The notes: generated by a model not told the origin, from the sequence alone. Shown: positions 52,948 to 62,062, counted from the stretch's first letter. The stretch is DNA of 64,000 nt from an uncultured Paracoccaceae bacterium (GCA_947495795.1 CANMAI010000002.1:347363-411362), one strand, 5' to 3'. Translations and numbers: made by a program.

Positions 52948-53745
52948 TCAGACCTCGAAAGTGAGCCGCAGCCCATCATAAGCGGGTTGCACACCCGCTG
53001 GCACGTTGGCGGCGACCGTCTCGTAATCAAGGTCAATATGCATATTGGTCAGAACCGCCTGCTTTGGTGCCGCACGGCCAATCCACTCCAGCGCCGTCTC
53101 GTAGTTGATATGCGTCGGATGAGGTGTGTAGCGCAGCGAATCCAGGATCCAGAGGTCAAGCCCTTCCAGAACGGACCAGTTATCATCCGGCATGGCGCTT
53201 ACGTCCGGCAGATAGGCCACATCATGGATGCGAAATCCCAGCGCGTCTATCCGCCCATGCACCACACGAAAGGGTTGGAAAGGGATAGCACCACCCGGGC
53301 CTTCCACGGCAAAGGCGCCGTCGATATTGCGCAGATCCAGTATCGGAGGATAGTTGCTGCCCTCGGGCTGAACAAATGCATACCCAAAGCGCGAGATCAG
53401 CGCGTTCGTCGTATCGCTGTCGGCCCAGACAGGCAAACGCTCGCGCCTGTTGAAAACGATCATCCGCAAATCATCAAGCCCATGCACGTGATCGGCATGC
53501 TGATGCGTATAAACAACGCCGTCCAGCCAGCCGACACCCGCATCGAGTAGTTGCATCCGCAGATCAGGCGAACTGTCGATCAGCACACGGGTCACCCCGT
53601 CCGCGCCAGTTAACTCTACCAGAAGAGAGCAGCGTCGCCGGTGGTTCCTCGGGTTTTTCGGATCGCAGGCCCCCCAATGCCCGCCAAGGCGCGGCACACC
53701 GCCGGAAGAGCCGCAGCCGAGAATGGTAACGGCCAGTTCAGCCAT
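52948..53745 (-). CDS. MBL-fold metallo-hydrolase, PhnP-like
   Basis: It encodes 265 residues from the ATG at 53745, which overlaps the tatD stop by 8 bp. The N-terminus TILGCGSSGGVPRLGGHWGACD and RRRCSLLVE match the PhnP-like/RNase Z-like branch, and the metal ligands are in YTHQHADHVHGL (His81, His83, Asp85, His86). These enzymes are phosphodiesterases. Here it travels with tatD and holB in an order common in Rhodobacterales, so a role in nucleotide or phosphodiester turnover is more likely than phosphonate catabolism. Confidence 0.88.
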   Translation of the reverse strand: MAELAVTILGCGSSGGVPRLGGHWGACDPKNPRNHRRRCSLLVELTGADGVTRVLIDSSPDLRMQLLDAGVGWLDGVVYTHQHADHVHGLDDLRMIVFNRRERLPVWADSDTTNALISRFGYAFVQPEGSNYPPILDLRNIDGAFAVEGPGGAIPFQPFRVVHGRIDALGFRIHDVAYLPDVSAMPDDNWSVLEGLDLWILDSLRYTPHPTHINYETALEWIGRAAPKQAVLTNMHIDLDYETVAANVPAGVQPAYDGLRLTFEV

Positions 53746-54532
53746 GCCTTGCCTTGGGGAAAAGCCGTTCGAAATTAGCTGTAGTTGCTGCGGCAAACGC
53801 TTCGATACTCACCCCGAAAATCTCGGCCCCCATCGCGGCCGTATGCGCTGTATATCCGGGTTCATTCCGTTTGCCACGATGCGGTGACGGGGCAAGATAG
53901 GGGCTGTCGGTCTCCACCAGTATCCGATCCAAAGGGGCCGCCGCGAAGATATCCCGAAGCGTCTGGCTTTTCTTGAAAGTCACAATGCCGGACATGGAAA
54001 GGTAAAACCCGAGATCGAGCGCAGCCTTCGCAAGCTCCGGCCCTGAGGAAAAGCAATGCATTACGCCGTCGAAAGCTCCATTTGCATGCTCAGCGCCCAG
54101 AATATCAGCCATATCCGCATCCGCATCCCGCGCATGGATGATCAGCGGCAAGCCGGTTTGCCGTGCCGCTTCGATATGTATGCAGAGGCTTTCTTTCTGC
54201 ACATCCGCGCTCTCAGCGGTGTAGTGATAATCCAGCCCAGTCTCACCTATTCCCACAAATTTGGGGTGCGCAGCCAGAGCGACCAGGTCTTCCACACGCG
54301 CCACCGGCTCCGAGGCCACGCTCATCGGATGTGTGCCAGCCGCGTAGAACACACCCTTATGCGCTTCTGCAATCGCCCGCACAGAGGGCTCTGCCCGCAA
54401 CTTTGTACAGATCGTCACCATTCGGCGCACACCCATCTCGGCCGCCCGCGCAACGATCTCTGCATGCTTCCCCTCGAAATCCGGGAAATCGAGGTGGCAA
54501 TGGCTGTCAACAAGGTCTGGAAGAGCGGTCAC
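53738..54532 (-). CDS. tatD: TatD-family metal-dependent hydrolase
   Basis: TIM-barrel hydrolase of 264 residues. VDSHCHLDF (8-16) gives the first metal ligands, VGIGETGLDYHY (91-102) the central Glu/Asp, and VETDSPYLAPSPHRG (about 210-224) the closing signature. TatD proteins are magnesium-dependent DNases/exonucleases and D-aminoacyl-tRNA or nucleic-acid processing factors. It lies between holB and the MBL-fold gene, as in E. coli holB-ycfH(tatD). Confidence 0.92.
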   Translation of the reverse strand: MTALPDLVDSHCHLDFPDFEGKHAEIVARAAEMGVRRMVTICTKLRAEPSVRAIAEAHKGVFYAAGTHPMSVASEPVARVEDLVALAAHPKFVGIGETGLDYHYTAESADVQKESLCIHIEAARQTGLPLIIHARDADADMADILGAEHANGAFDGVMHCFSSGPELAKAALDLGFYLSMSGIVTFKKSQTLRDIFAAAPLDRILVETDSPYLAPSPHRGKRNEPGYTAHTAAMGAEIFGVSIEAFAAATTANFERLFPKARHG

Positions 54533-54616
54533 AGAGTATGGGCTTTCACGGAGAGAGGGGGCTCAACGGCCCTTTAACCGGATATCCGACATATCAGGAG
54601 CGGCGTCAAGAAAGGC

Positions 54617-55717
54617 TCAGGCAACGCTCAGCTTACGCGCCGCACGCTGGATGGCGAGCCATGAATCCAGCACCACCTGCGCCGGATCAAGGTTCACGGC
54701 GCGGCCATGGGTGGCACGGCCCTCAATCTCCTGCAAGAGGCCTGCCCAACCCTGCGCCGCCGCCAGCCCGGGGCAAAGCCGGGCCGCAACCTCTGCCTCC
54801 ACCTCCAGCAGCTTTTGTCCACCCGCGCCATTGCGCGCCATACGGGCCAACGCCACGTTCGTCAGTCGCAGGATCAGATCATATCGCTCGTCCGCTCCGC
54901 GCCCTGCGGCCTTTTCCGCAAGCGCCATCAGCCGGGGGCGATCCATATTCGAGGCGTTGCCAAGCAGCGCCAATATCTCCTGATAAAGCTCTGTTCCATT
55001 GCCAGAGAGCAGCCGCAACGCCTCGCCCACCGAGCCCTCGGCAAGCATCTCCAGCGTCGAGTCAATCCTGCCTTCATGGCCTGTGCTTGCAAGAGCAGCA
55101 TTCAAGTCTGCAGCATCAAGCGGAGCAAGCCGCAAAGTGCGGCAGCGAGAGCGGATGGTGGGTAAAAGGCGGGCAGGGCGGTGGCATACCAGAAGCAGAA
55201 TAGCCTTTTCGGGAGGCTCCTCCAATATCTTCAAAAGCGCATTGGCCGCTGCCGTGTTCATCTCATCGGCGGCATCCACGATCGCGATCCGCCAGCCGCC
55301 ATCTGCGGCGGAAAGCGTGAAAAAGCCCTTCAGCTTGCGCACCTCTTCCACTGTCAAAGCGGTTTTGAACCTTTTGGCCTTATCGTCATAACTCCGGCGA
55401 CAGAGCACAAGACGAGGTTCCGTCAAAGCTGCTGTCCGGCGAAAAGCCGGAGCATCAGGGCTCACGTAGAGGCTGTCGGGCGCGCCAAACAACCCTCCCG
55501 GCTCCTCTTGGATAAGGAAGCGGGCAATCCGCCATGCAAGCGTCGCCTTGCCCACACCGCGCGGCCCTGTCAGCAACCATCCGTGATGCAGCCGAGCAGA
55601 ATTGTAGGCCTCCAGAAAAGCCATTTCTGCCGCTGTTTGACCAAAGAGATCCGCAACATGCCGCGGATGCGGGGCGCCTTCCTGCCTGTCCGCCTCAGGC
55701 AAGCCTTCGTCACTCAT
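54617..55717 (-). CDS. holB: DNA polymerase III subunit delta prime
   Basis: Clamp-loader subunit of 366 residues from the ATG at 55717, which overlaps the tmk stop by 8 bp (ATGAGTGA). Walker A reads LLTGPRGVGKATLAWRIARF (about 51-70), and the sensor region LKILEEPPEKAILLLVCHRP with IRSRCRTLRLAPL follows. The zinc-module cysteines of E. coli delta prime are absent, as usual for alphaproteobacteria. Gene order dacC-tmk-holB-tatD is a conserved housekeeping block. Confidence 0.92.
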   Translation of the reverse strand: MSDEGLPEADRQEGAPHPRHVADLFGQTAAEMAFLEAYNSARLHHGWLLTGPRGVGKATLAWRIARFLIQEEPGGLFGAPDSLYVSPDAPAFRRTAALTEPRLVLCRRSYDDKAKRFKTALTVEEVRKLKGFFTLSAADGGWRIAIVDAADEMNTAAANALLKILEEPPEKAILLLVCHRPARLLPTIRSRCRTLRLAPLDAADLNAALASTGHEGRIDSTLEMLAEGSVGEALRLLSGNGTELYQEILALLGNASNMDRPRLMALAEKAAGRGADERYDLILRLTNVALARMARNGAGGQKLLEVEAEVAARLCPGLAAAQGWAGLLQEIEGRATHGRAVNLDPAQVVLDSWLAIQRAARKLSVA

Positions 55718-56339
55718 GGAAAGCCTCGGAAACGGCGGCAAAAACCCGCTCTGCAACGGCCTCTTCCGCTCCCTCGGCAGCAATCAGCTTGCAACGCTTA
55801 GGGTCCGCGCGCGTCAATGCTCGGAAACCATCCCGCAGCCGCTGCTGAAACCCGAGCCCCATATCCTCGAAACGATCCTCCCCCGATTTCCGCGCCAACC
55901 CCCGGATGAGTGCTGCATCCGGTTCCATATCCAGCACCAGCGTCAGATCCGGTTCCTGCTTGATCATGAGGCTGTGAAGCTGATCCACAACACCCCGCAA
56001 ATCGGCACGGGCAGCGCCCTGATACACCCGTGTGCTATCGGCAAACCGGTCCGTTACGACGATAGCGCCACGTGCGAGTGCGGGTGCAATCAATCGCTCC
56101 AGATGATCCCGCCGCGCCGCCGTAAAAAGCAGTATCTCTGTCTCAGGAGACCACCGCCCCGGATCTCCTTCCACCAGAAGCCTCCGGATATCCTCCGCCC
56201 CTTCGGAACCACCGGGCTCGCGGGTCTGGACGACTTCGCAACCCTGTGCTCGCAGCCGCTCAACCAACAGCCGCGCCTGCGTTGATTTCCCGCACCCGTC
56301 CATGCCCTCAAGGCTAATAAACCGCCCCGAGGCTGCCAT
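55710..56339 (-). CDS. tmk: thymidylate kinase
   Basis: It encodes 209 residues. The P-loop is FISLEGMDGCGKSTQARLL (7-25), the DRY-type motif reads VVTDRFADSTRVYQGAAR (93-110) and the lid region includes RGLARKSGEDRFEDM. It phosphorylates dTMP to dTDP for DNA synthesis. It starts 2 bp from the dacC stop, so the block is read as one transcript. Confidence 0.95.
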   Translation of the reverse strand: MAASGRFISLEGMDGCGKSTQARLLVERLRAQGCEVVQTREPGGSEGAEDIRRLLVEGDPGRWSPETEILLFTAARRDHLERLIAPALARGAIVVTDRFADSTRVYQGAARADLRGVVDQLHSLMIKQEPDLTLVLDMEPDAALIRGLARKSGEDRFEDMGLGFQQRLRDGFRALTRADPKRCKLIAAEGAEEAVAERVFAAVSEAFHE

Positions 56340-56340
56340 G

Positions 56341-57492
56341 TCAGTTGATCATCTCACCGGCAGCAACAAAGAGACGGCCCGTCAGTATCCGGGCAGATGC
56401 CACGAACCGCGTCGTAAAACTGCCCGGCTCGACGGCATCGCCTGCCACAAGGGGAATACGCTGCGCGCCTATTTCGGGTATCTCCACAATAAGCTCGGCA
56501 AGCTGTTGGCCCTTGGAAATCGGAGCGGTTACAGGCCCGGTATACTTCACCTTTGCCGTCACCTTGTCACGTTCGGCAAACGGCACCACGATGTTGATAT
56601 CCTCAGCCGCAACAAGAGCTACAGTCTTCTCCGCGCCGATCCAGACATCCGCTGTGGAAACAGGCGCATTCTCCTTGAAAAGCGTGCGCGTGTAGAATTC
56701 CCGGAAAGCCCAGTTCACAAGCCGCTCTGATTCCACAAGGCGCGACCGAGCGCTATCGAGCCCCGTCAGCATGAACGTAATCCTGCGCCCATCACGCTCG
56801 GCGGAGCCGACAAGGCCGTATCCGGCCTCTTCCGTATGCCCGGTTTTCAGGCCATCTGCGCCTACATCCAGCGTTAACAAGGGGTTGCGGTTATCCTGCT
56901 CTATCCCATCCCAGGTGAAGGTCTGCTCGGCGAAATAGGGATAATATTCCGGATACTGATTGATCAGATGAGATGCCAGGATAACAAGATCTTCGGCAGA
57001 CATACGATGCTCGGGATGCGGCCATCCGGTCGAGTTTGCAAAGACGGAATTCATCATTCCCAACTCACGTCCGCGCTTGGTCATTCGGTCCGCAAATGCC
57101 ACTTCCGATCCGGCGAGCCCCTCGGCAATTACCACGCAGGCATCATTTCCCGATTGCACGATCACGCCGCGGATCAGATCCTGAACAGTCACCTCATCGC
57201 CCTCGCGGAGGAACATCTTGGAGCCGCCCATCTGCCACGCCTTGGTGGAAACCCGGAATGTATCTGTCAGCGTCAATCGCCCGCTCTGCAATGCCTCGAA
57301 CAGCATGGCCAACGTCATTAGCTTGGACATGGATGCGGGCGGCAGGGACATATCCGCGTTCTTGGAGAGGAGCACGGTCTGTGTGTCGTGATCAATCACC
57401 AGCGCCGCGCGAGCTGTTGTGTCGAGCGCAAATCCGCGCATTGGCAGAAAAACAACCGCAGCCACCAAGGCCAGCAAGCTAAAGACCCGCAT
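56341..57492 (-). CDS. dacC: D-alanyl-D-alanine carboxypeptidase
   Basis: Penicillin-binding protein of 383 residues, class S11 (PBP5/6 type). A signal peptide is present at 1-22. The catalytic SxxK is SMSK (Ser54, Lys57), the SxN motif is in IVQSGNDACVV and the KTG triad in GLKTGHTEEAGYG. The C-terminal PBP5_C domain (about 260-360) is retained. It trims the terminal D-alanine of peptidoglycan stem peptides in the periplasm. The symbol follows the usual naming; dacA or dacF would be equally apt. Confidence 0.92.
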   Translation of the reverse strand: MRVFSLLALVAAVVFLPMRGFALDTTARAALVIDHDTQTVLLSKNADMSLPPASMSKLMTLAMLFEALQSGRLTLTDTFRVSTKAWQMGGSKMFLREGDEVTVQDLIRGVIVQSGNDACVVIAEGLAGSEVAFADRMTKRGRELGMMNSVFANSTGWPHPEHRMSAEDLVILASHLINQYPEYYPYFAEQTFTWDGIEQDNRNPLLTLDVGADGLKTGHTEEAGYGLVGSAERDGRRITFMLTGLDSARSRLVESERLVNWAFREFYTRTLFKENAPVSTADVWIGAEKTVALVAAEDINIVVPFAERDKVTAKVKYTGPVTAPISKGQQLAELIVEIPEIGAQRIPLVAGDAVEPGSFTTRFVASARILTGRLFVAAGEMIN

Positions 57493-57528
57493 CCCATTCT
57501 CCCTCAGGCAACACCTCTCCCATGCTAA

Positions 57529-58482
57529 TCACACAGGATAAGCGTCCTTATAGCCCAGTTTGCGAACCTTCCGCAAAACCTCTGTGCGGTCCTTCGCGGT
57601 CTGGGCTGGGCCGATCACAACGCTGAAGATCGTTTTGCCCGCCGACTGGCCCACACGGAGTTCCGCGCTCAGTCCGGCGGCCTGAAGCTTCTTGATCACT
57701 TCATTCGCGTTGGCAGGGTTGCTGACGGTGGCCACCTGAATGTAGGGCCGCTCCAGTTCCGATGCGGGAGCAGTTGCAGGGCTTGCTGCAGCTTCAACAC
57801 TCGCGGCCGCAGTGGTTGCCGTAGCCGCTGCAGCTTCTCCAACGGCTGCGCCTGCAGCCTGCGTTTGGTCCACAGCCTCTAAAACGGTGGTTTCCAGCGC
57901 TTCTGTGCTAATGCCTTCTGCGGGACCATCCGCTGGCACATCGGCGGCCAGGCCCGGCAAACCGGTATCCTCCTCTTCGCCTTCCGGCACTTCAGGATCC
58001 AGCACCGTGATGGGCGGAGGCGGTGTGATCTCCACTGTCTCACGTCGCAAAACCACAATTTCCATATCCGCAGGTGTACCCGCCTGCATCCCAATCGCCG
58101 CGGCCGCAGCAGAAGAAACAAGTATGGAAGGGCCAGGGTTTTCCACTTCTTTGCGGAACAAACCACCCTCCACAGATTTTCCGGTATCCAGATTTGTGAT
58201 CCGCACCCGATCCGGCTCCACATTTTGCGGAACGGCCACCCAGATGCCACCGAACGAGGGTCGCCCGTCCCAAAGCCCGTTCGATCTCAGAGAGAAGACA
58301 TCCGGTGCTTCGACATCACGCTCCTCAATGCGCAATTGCCCGCGCGATGTGTTAACCGTGGCCGAGGCCGCTGCATCGCTTGATCCGCCCCCGGGAAAAT
58401 CATCACATCCCGTCAGAACAAGCCCACACATCAATGCAACGCTGCACTTCGCCAGTGACGTCAAGGACGCAGTCGGTACCAT
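57529..58482 (-). CDS. SPOR-domain lipoprotein, RlpA-associated type
   Basis: It encodes 317 residues from the ATG at 58482 with AGGGGGA upstream. A lipobox LTGC (residues 22-25) predicts lipid attachment. The middle is low-complexity Ala/Thr/Pro-rich (about 170-240), and the C-terminal SPOR domain (about 242-316, YIQVATVSNPANANEVIKKL) binds denuded septal peptidoglycan. The position beside dacC suits a role in cell division or wall turnover. Confidence 0.85.
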   Translation of the reverse strand: MVPTASLTSLAKCSVALMCGLVLTGCDDFPGGGSSDAAASATVNTSRGQLRIEERDVEAPDVFSLRSNGLWDGRPSFGGIWVAVPQNVEPDRVRITNLDTGKSVEGGLFRKEVENPGPSILVSSAAAAAIGMQAGTPADMEIVVLRRETVEITPPPPITVLDPEVPEGEEEDTGLPGLAADVPADGPAEGISTEALETTVLEAVDQTQAAGAAVGEAAAATATTAAASVEAAASPATAPASELERPYIQVATVSNPANANEVIKKLQAAGLSAELRVGQSAGKTIFSVVIGPAQTAKDRTEVLRKVRKLGYKDAYPV

Positions 58483-58682
58483 GATATCCCCCTGAATTGG
58501 TTCGCATATGGTATTAAAGCCCACCGGCTCATTTCCAAAACGAACGCTGCTCCGCCTATATACGGTTTGATCACCGCTTCTAACCGCATAGTTTAGTCTC
58601 TTTGCATAGGAAAGGAAAGCGTTGAGCTTACACATTTCTCATATGGACTTTCCCCGCCGACGTTCGCTAAGACAGGGCGGAC

Positions 58683-58772
58683 GGAGAAGTGGCAGAGTGG
58701 TCGAATGCGGCGGTCTTGAAAACCGTTGAAGGTGCAAGTCTTCCGTGGGTTCGAATCCCACCTTCTCCGCCA
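58683..58772 (+). tRNA. tRNA-Ser (anticodon TGA)
   Basis: The 90-base gene folds with acceptor GGAGAAG/CTTCTCC, anticodon stem GCGGT/ACCGT and loop CTTGAAA (anticodon TGA), a long variable arm typical of serine tRNAs, T-loop TTCGAAT, discriminator G and encoded CCA (58770-58772). It reads UCA-type serine codons. The DNA changes from core to accessory immediately downstream, so it may be an integration site. Confidence 0.95.
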
Positions 58773-58843
58773 CTTCATTATCAAAAACAATTACTTACTA
58801 GGATTTTTGGCACCGTTACATCTTCTATCCCCACAAAGGGAAA

Positions 58844-59134
58844 ATGATAAAAATGACCAGGCAAAAGATCGCCGAAAGAGACCTTCCTGACCTCGACTGT
58901 CCCGCGATTCGAAAGCGCGTTGCCGAGATATGCGCTTGGAAGAACACGCCGTTGACTAACTGGGCACACGATATAAGAAACGCAGATGTTGATCACATAA
59001 TTGATTTCTGCGGCAAACACGATCTGTCCATAGATTGGCTTGTTTGCAATTCAGGACTGCACCCCACTTCCGAGGTAGGTCAAATGCTCACAGTAATCAT
59101 GAATTCGCCGCGTGATACGCGGGAAGCCTTTTGA
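58844..59134 (+). CDS. small protein of unknown function next to tRNA-Ser, possibly frameshifted
   Basis: It encodes 96 residues with AAAGGG upstream of the ATG. The stretch DVDHIIDFCGKHDLSIDWLVCN (about 48-69) resembles the C-terminal half of phage-type repressor-like HTH proteins, but no clear HTH was proved. The stop falls in a T4 run at 59129-59132. With one more T the frame would continue 26 residues (IAISENPDDPEPVMLREL and on) to a stop at 59214, so a single-base indel may have split a protein of about 122 residues; a coupled TTG start is the alternative. Confidence 0.6.
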   Translation: MIKMTRQKIAERDLPDLDCPAIRKRVAEICAWKNTPLTNWAHDIRNADVDHIIDFCGKHDLSIDWLVCNSGLHPTSEVGQMLTVIMNSPRDTREAF

Positions 59135-59210
59135 TCGCCATCTCGGAAAATCCTGACGATCCGGAACCAGTCATGTTGCGCGAGCTAAAGCGCCGTCGAA
59201 ACGAAGCCGC

Positions 59211-59891
59211 CTAAAACAAGGTATCGACTGGCTTGATCATATCAGGCCGGTCGTCTTTCACACCAAAGGGCTCAACCTTGTGAGCCATCAGCTCGGCACC
59301 AAACCCTGTTCCAATATTCTCGATCACGGCGTCTTCGTCACCTTGGCCGATCAACCAAGCGACGGTTTCCTCCTCACGAACGATCACCGGCATCCGGGAA
59401 TGAATGCCCGAAATCAATGGGTCAGCTTCACGAGTGAGAATCAGAAACTTCACGGACAAGTCGGATGCCTCGCAATACAATCCTGCAAAGAAAAACACGG
59501 GATGTTTACGTGGTACGTCCGGATCGCTTGCATCGTGCTCCAGAGTGATTAACCAAGGTTGCTTTTCGCCCTTAGTACCCGTCCATTCATACCAACCAGT
59601 TGCTGGAATCAGGCAGCGGCTAGAACGCCAAGCGTTGGCAAACGTACGCTTCTCGCGGGCGGTCTCAATCTTGGCGTTAATGTGCAGCGGGGATTTTATC
59701 CAATTGCCCTTGTGGCCCCATTTAGCTGGCATCTCGAAGATGCCCTGATCAAGCGCCATAACCACAGGCATGGTTTGGGTCGGGCAAACAATAAAACGAG
59801 GGCGCTCCAGCGGCGTGTTTGATCGAATGACGCTCAACGCTTCGAAGTATGTTGACCAGTCGCTTTCACCAAGAATGCATCTTCCGCACAT
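59211..59891 (-). CDS. SOS response-associated peptidase (SRAP/HMCES family)
   Basis: It encodes 226 residues. The catalytic Cys2 follows the start (MCGRCIL). The active-site Asn is in LHINAKIETAREKRTF (about 70-85), the Glu in IPATGWYEW (about 97-105) and the His in LISGIHSRMPVIV (about 165-177). SRAP proteins cross-link to abasic sites in single-stranded DNA to shield them. They are often carried in prophages and islands, which fits the location downstream of tRNA-Ser. Confidence 0.92.
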   Translation of the reverse strand: MCGRCILGESDWSTYFEALSVIRSNTPLERPRFIVCPTQTMPVVMALDQGIFEMPAKWGHKGNWIKSPLHINAKIETAREKRTFANAWRSSRCLIPATGWYEWTGTKGEKQPWLITLEHDASDPDVPRKHPVFFFAGLYCEASDLSVKFLILTREADPLISGIHSRMPVIVREEETVAWLIGQGDEDAVIENIGTGFGAELMAHKVEPFGVKDDRPDMIKPVDTLF

Positions 59892-59968
59892 AGTTCGGCA
59901 TTAGCGTCGGCGACAATTTGCATCCAGTTTTCCGTGACCAATCTGCGAGTGTCGAGATAGAATAAATT

Positions 59969-60205
59969 ATGAACAAAAAGGTTATCATTGTTCCTCGATA
60001 CAACCTCCGCGTGGAAGATTCCGCGCTGAAACATATTCTCGTTCTCAAATGTGATGCCGGCGGCCATATCGGTACTGTATCGGCGAAGGTTTTGCATGAA
60101 AGGCTGAAGCCATACGACCGGCTTCTTGATGTGGCGGGCAGCTTTCGTTGCTCACAGTGTCGCCGACGTGGATCTGCTTATTGGCATATCGAGGAACGTT
60201 CCTAG
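59969..60205 (+). CDS. 78-residue protein with C-terminal zinc-knuckle-like motif
   Basis: The family is not recognised. The C-terminus RCSQCRRRGSAYWHI (about 58-72) has the CxxC plus downstream aromatic/His pattern seen in many small alphaproteobacterial accessory proteins. The ribosome-binding site is weak. It ends 4 bp into a possible convergent small gene. Confidence 0.5.
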   Translation: MNKKVIIVPRYNLRVEDSALKHILVLKCDAGGHIGTVSAKVLHERLKPYDRLLDVAGSFRCSQCRRRGSAYWHIEERS

Positions 60206-60393
60206 CCTAACAAAAGCAATAGCAAGAGAATGAGATTTAGAACCGAAATGAACGATGCGAAAATAGCCCAACTTCGGGCAGAATAGGACACAAAGCATGC
60301 AAGCGCAGCATCTTGTCTAGTGTGGGCCAAGACTGTACTGAGCTCTGCACTGTCGAAATCCTCTTCACACATTGCTTTGGATTCTTGCAGCAT
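60202..60393 (-). CDS. possible 63-residue small membrane protein
   Basis: An acidic N-terminal half (MCEEDFDSAELSTVL) is followed by one strong C-terminal hydrophobic helix ending in a leucine run. Only a weak GAGAAG lies upstream. The pattern is plausible for a tail-anchored small protein, but a chance frame is possible. Confidence 0.3.
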   Translation of the reverse strand: MLQESKAMCEEDFDSAELSTVLAHTRQDAALACFVSYSARSWAIFASFISVLNLILLLLLLLG

Positions 60394-60502
60394 CCGTCTA
60401 GACTTCTCGGCTTGACGTTGTGTTCAATTTAATTTCATCGATTTATCCAATGTTCAAACACCAGTTAGTAACTCACGCAATTCTAATGAAAGCTAGTCTC
60501 AA

Positions 60503-60709
60503 ATGAGCTTCAAAGGCCAGTGCAAGTCATGTGGGTGGATTGCAAATCGTGCTCTCTCAAATATGAGTCGTCCATGTCTGAAGTGCAGTGGGGCTGTATA
60601 TGTTCACGAGAACGATCACGGTGAAGCATCGACATGGGCGGTGGTGGCCGTCTTTATCATAATTGTGGTTGGAGCGTTGTTTGCATTCGCTGGCGTCGGT
60701 CAAAAGTAG
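60503..60709 (+). CDS. 68-residue zinc-ribbon membrane protein
   Basis: Two CxxC knuckles (CKSCGW at 7-12, CLKCSG at 25-30) form a zinc-ribbon-like head, followed by one transmembrane helix (WAVVAVFIIIVVGALFAF, about 45-62). No strong Shine-Dalgarno is present. Small zinc-ribbon/helix proteins of this kind are frequent in mobile regions; the function is unknown. Confidence 0.5.
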   Translation: MSFKGQCKSCGWIANRALSNMSRPCLKCSGAVYVHENDHGEASTWAVVAVFIIIVVGALFAFAGVGQK

Positions 60710-60726
60710 CAATGGATTTCCCAAAC

Positions 60727-60942
60727 TTACGCGCCCAAATACCCGCTGGAAGATCGGTTTGCTGTCTGCACAGCCGCCGAGCTTTGAGGCGCACTTTGTG
60801 CAACCACTTGCCCCGCCTGATCGCGCACAAACGTCGCCAGATTGCCGTTCTCATCAATGCGTGAGCTGATCGAAAAGTGAACATTTCACCCTCCGCCACC
60901 GGCCGACACAACAACAAGCTTGCCTCCCGGCTCTCGCTTCAT
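60727..60942 (-). pseudogene. decayed phage-like reading frame
   Basis: From an ATG at 60942 the minus strand reads MKREPGGKLVVVSAGGGG, meets one in-frame TGA (60886-60888), and continues in the same frame (NVHFSISSRIDENGNLATF, VRDQAGQVVAQSAPQ) to TAA at 60727. The Gly-rich turn followed by a beta segment resembles the C-terminal end of phage tail tape-measure proteins. It looks like a coding remnant; identity is uncertain. Confidence 0.3.
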
Positions 60943-61018
60943 GACGAAATCAGCCTTTCATCTAGGGTTTATCGAGCATCCGCTACGCGCGACGTTGCTG
61001 TCGTTTGTACCTTCGCAA

Positions 61019-61133
61019 TCAAAGTCCGTAGTAAAGCCCAAAGCGAACGTGACTGTTCTGCACATCGGGCGGGATGACGAAGCCGCTTTCGCGGCGATCG
61101 CTCTTGTCGCTGAGGTATTGGTCTGCCCCTGAC
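61019..61133 (-). pseudogene. 3' fragment of a lost minus-strand gene
   Basis: A minus-strand frame reads GADQYLSDKSDRRESGFV then IPPDVQNSHVRFGLYYGL and stops at 61019. It has no start in this region and ends abruptly where the IS91-type sequence begins (about 61134), so the 5' part was probably lost when the mobile element arrived. The family is not recognised. Confidence 0.25.
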
Positions 61134-61204
61134 GGCGCGTATTTTGTGATCTTGCTGACCTGTTTGACGATTGGGGTTTCTCAATCTGATGACAGGAGGC
61201 TCCC

Positions 61205-62062
61205 GTGACGGAGGAGAAGACAACCCCGCTGCGCGAGCGGATGATCGAAGAAATGCGCATTCGTGGCATGTCGCCGAAGACACAGCAGGCTCATATCAGG
61301 GCGGTCAAGTACTTTGCCGAGTTTATTGGACGGTCGCCCGACACAGCTACGCCCGACGAACTGCGGGCTTATCAGCTTCATATGGCGGATACCGGGGTCT
61401 CGACCGGCGTGTTTAACGCCAGGATTGTGTCGCTACGGTTCTTTTTTGGGATGACTTGCGGGCACGAAGAGATGAAGCGGTACATGAAGTTCCGGCGCAA
61501 ACCGAAGAAGCTGCCCGTAGTTTTGAGCGTCGAAGAGGTCGGCGACTGCTAGGGGCGGTTCCCGGTCCGGGGCTGAAGCATCGCGCCGCCTTGGGGATCA
61601 GCTATGGTGCTGGCTTGCGCGCATCCGAGGTCTGCAATCTCAAGGTCTCGGACATCGACAGCGACCGGATGCTGATCCATGTCGACGAGGGCAAGAATGA
61701 CAAGGACCGCAAGGCCATGTTATCGTTGGCTTTGCTTGATCTACTCCGCGATTGCTGGCGGGAAGCACGCCCCGAGGGATGGCTGTTTCCGGGTAAACCC
61801 AAGATCATGGCTTTGTCACCACGCCAGCTGAACCGCGCGTTTACCTCGGCCAAGCATATGGCCGGCATCAACAAACCCGCCACGCTGCACACCTTGCGCC
61901 ACAGCTTTGCCACGCATCTTCTCGAAGCCGGAACGGATGTTCGGGTGATCCAAGTGCTTGTCGGTCATTCATAGCTCAGCACGACAGCGCACTACACGCA
62001 TTTCGCCACCAAGACCATTCGCGGCACAGTCAGTCCCTATGAGATGCTGGAAAAACTACAGG
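61205..62062 (+). pseudogene. tyrosine recombinase/integrase, frameshifted and stopped
   Basis: The N-terminal SAM-like domain (MSPKTQQAHIRAVKYFAEF) is intact to LSVEEVGD, where GACTGCTAGG at about 61546-61555 appears to lack one C; the frame then resumes as LLGAVPGPGLKHRAALGIS. Catalytic Arg (GAGLRASEV), HxxR (HTLRHSFATHLLEAG) and His (LVGHS) are present. A TAG at 61972-61974 then precedes LSTTAHYTHFATKTIRG, so the nucleophile tyrosine is never translated. With a frameshift and a nonsense codon the protein should be inactive. Confidence 0.85.
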
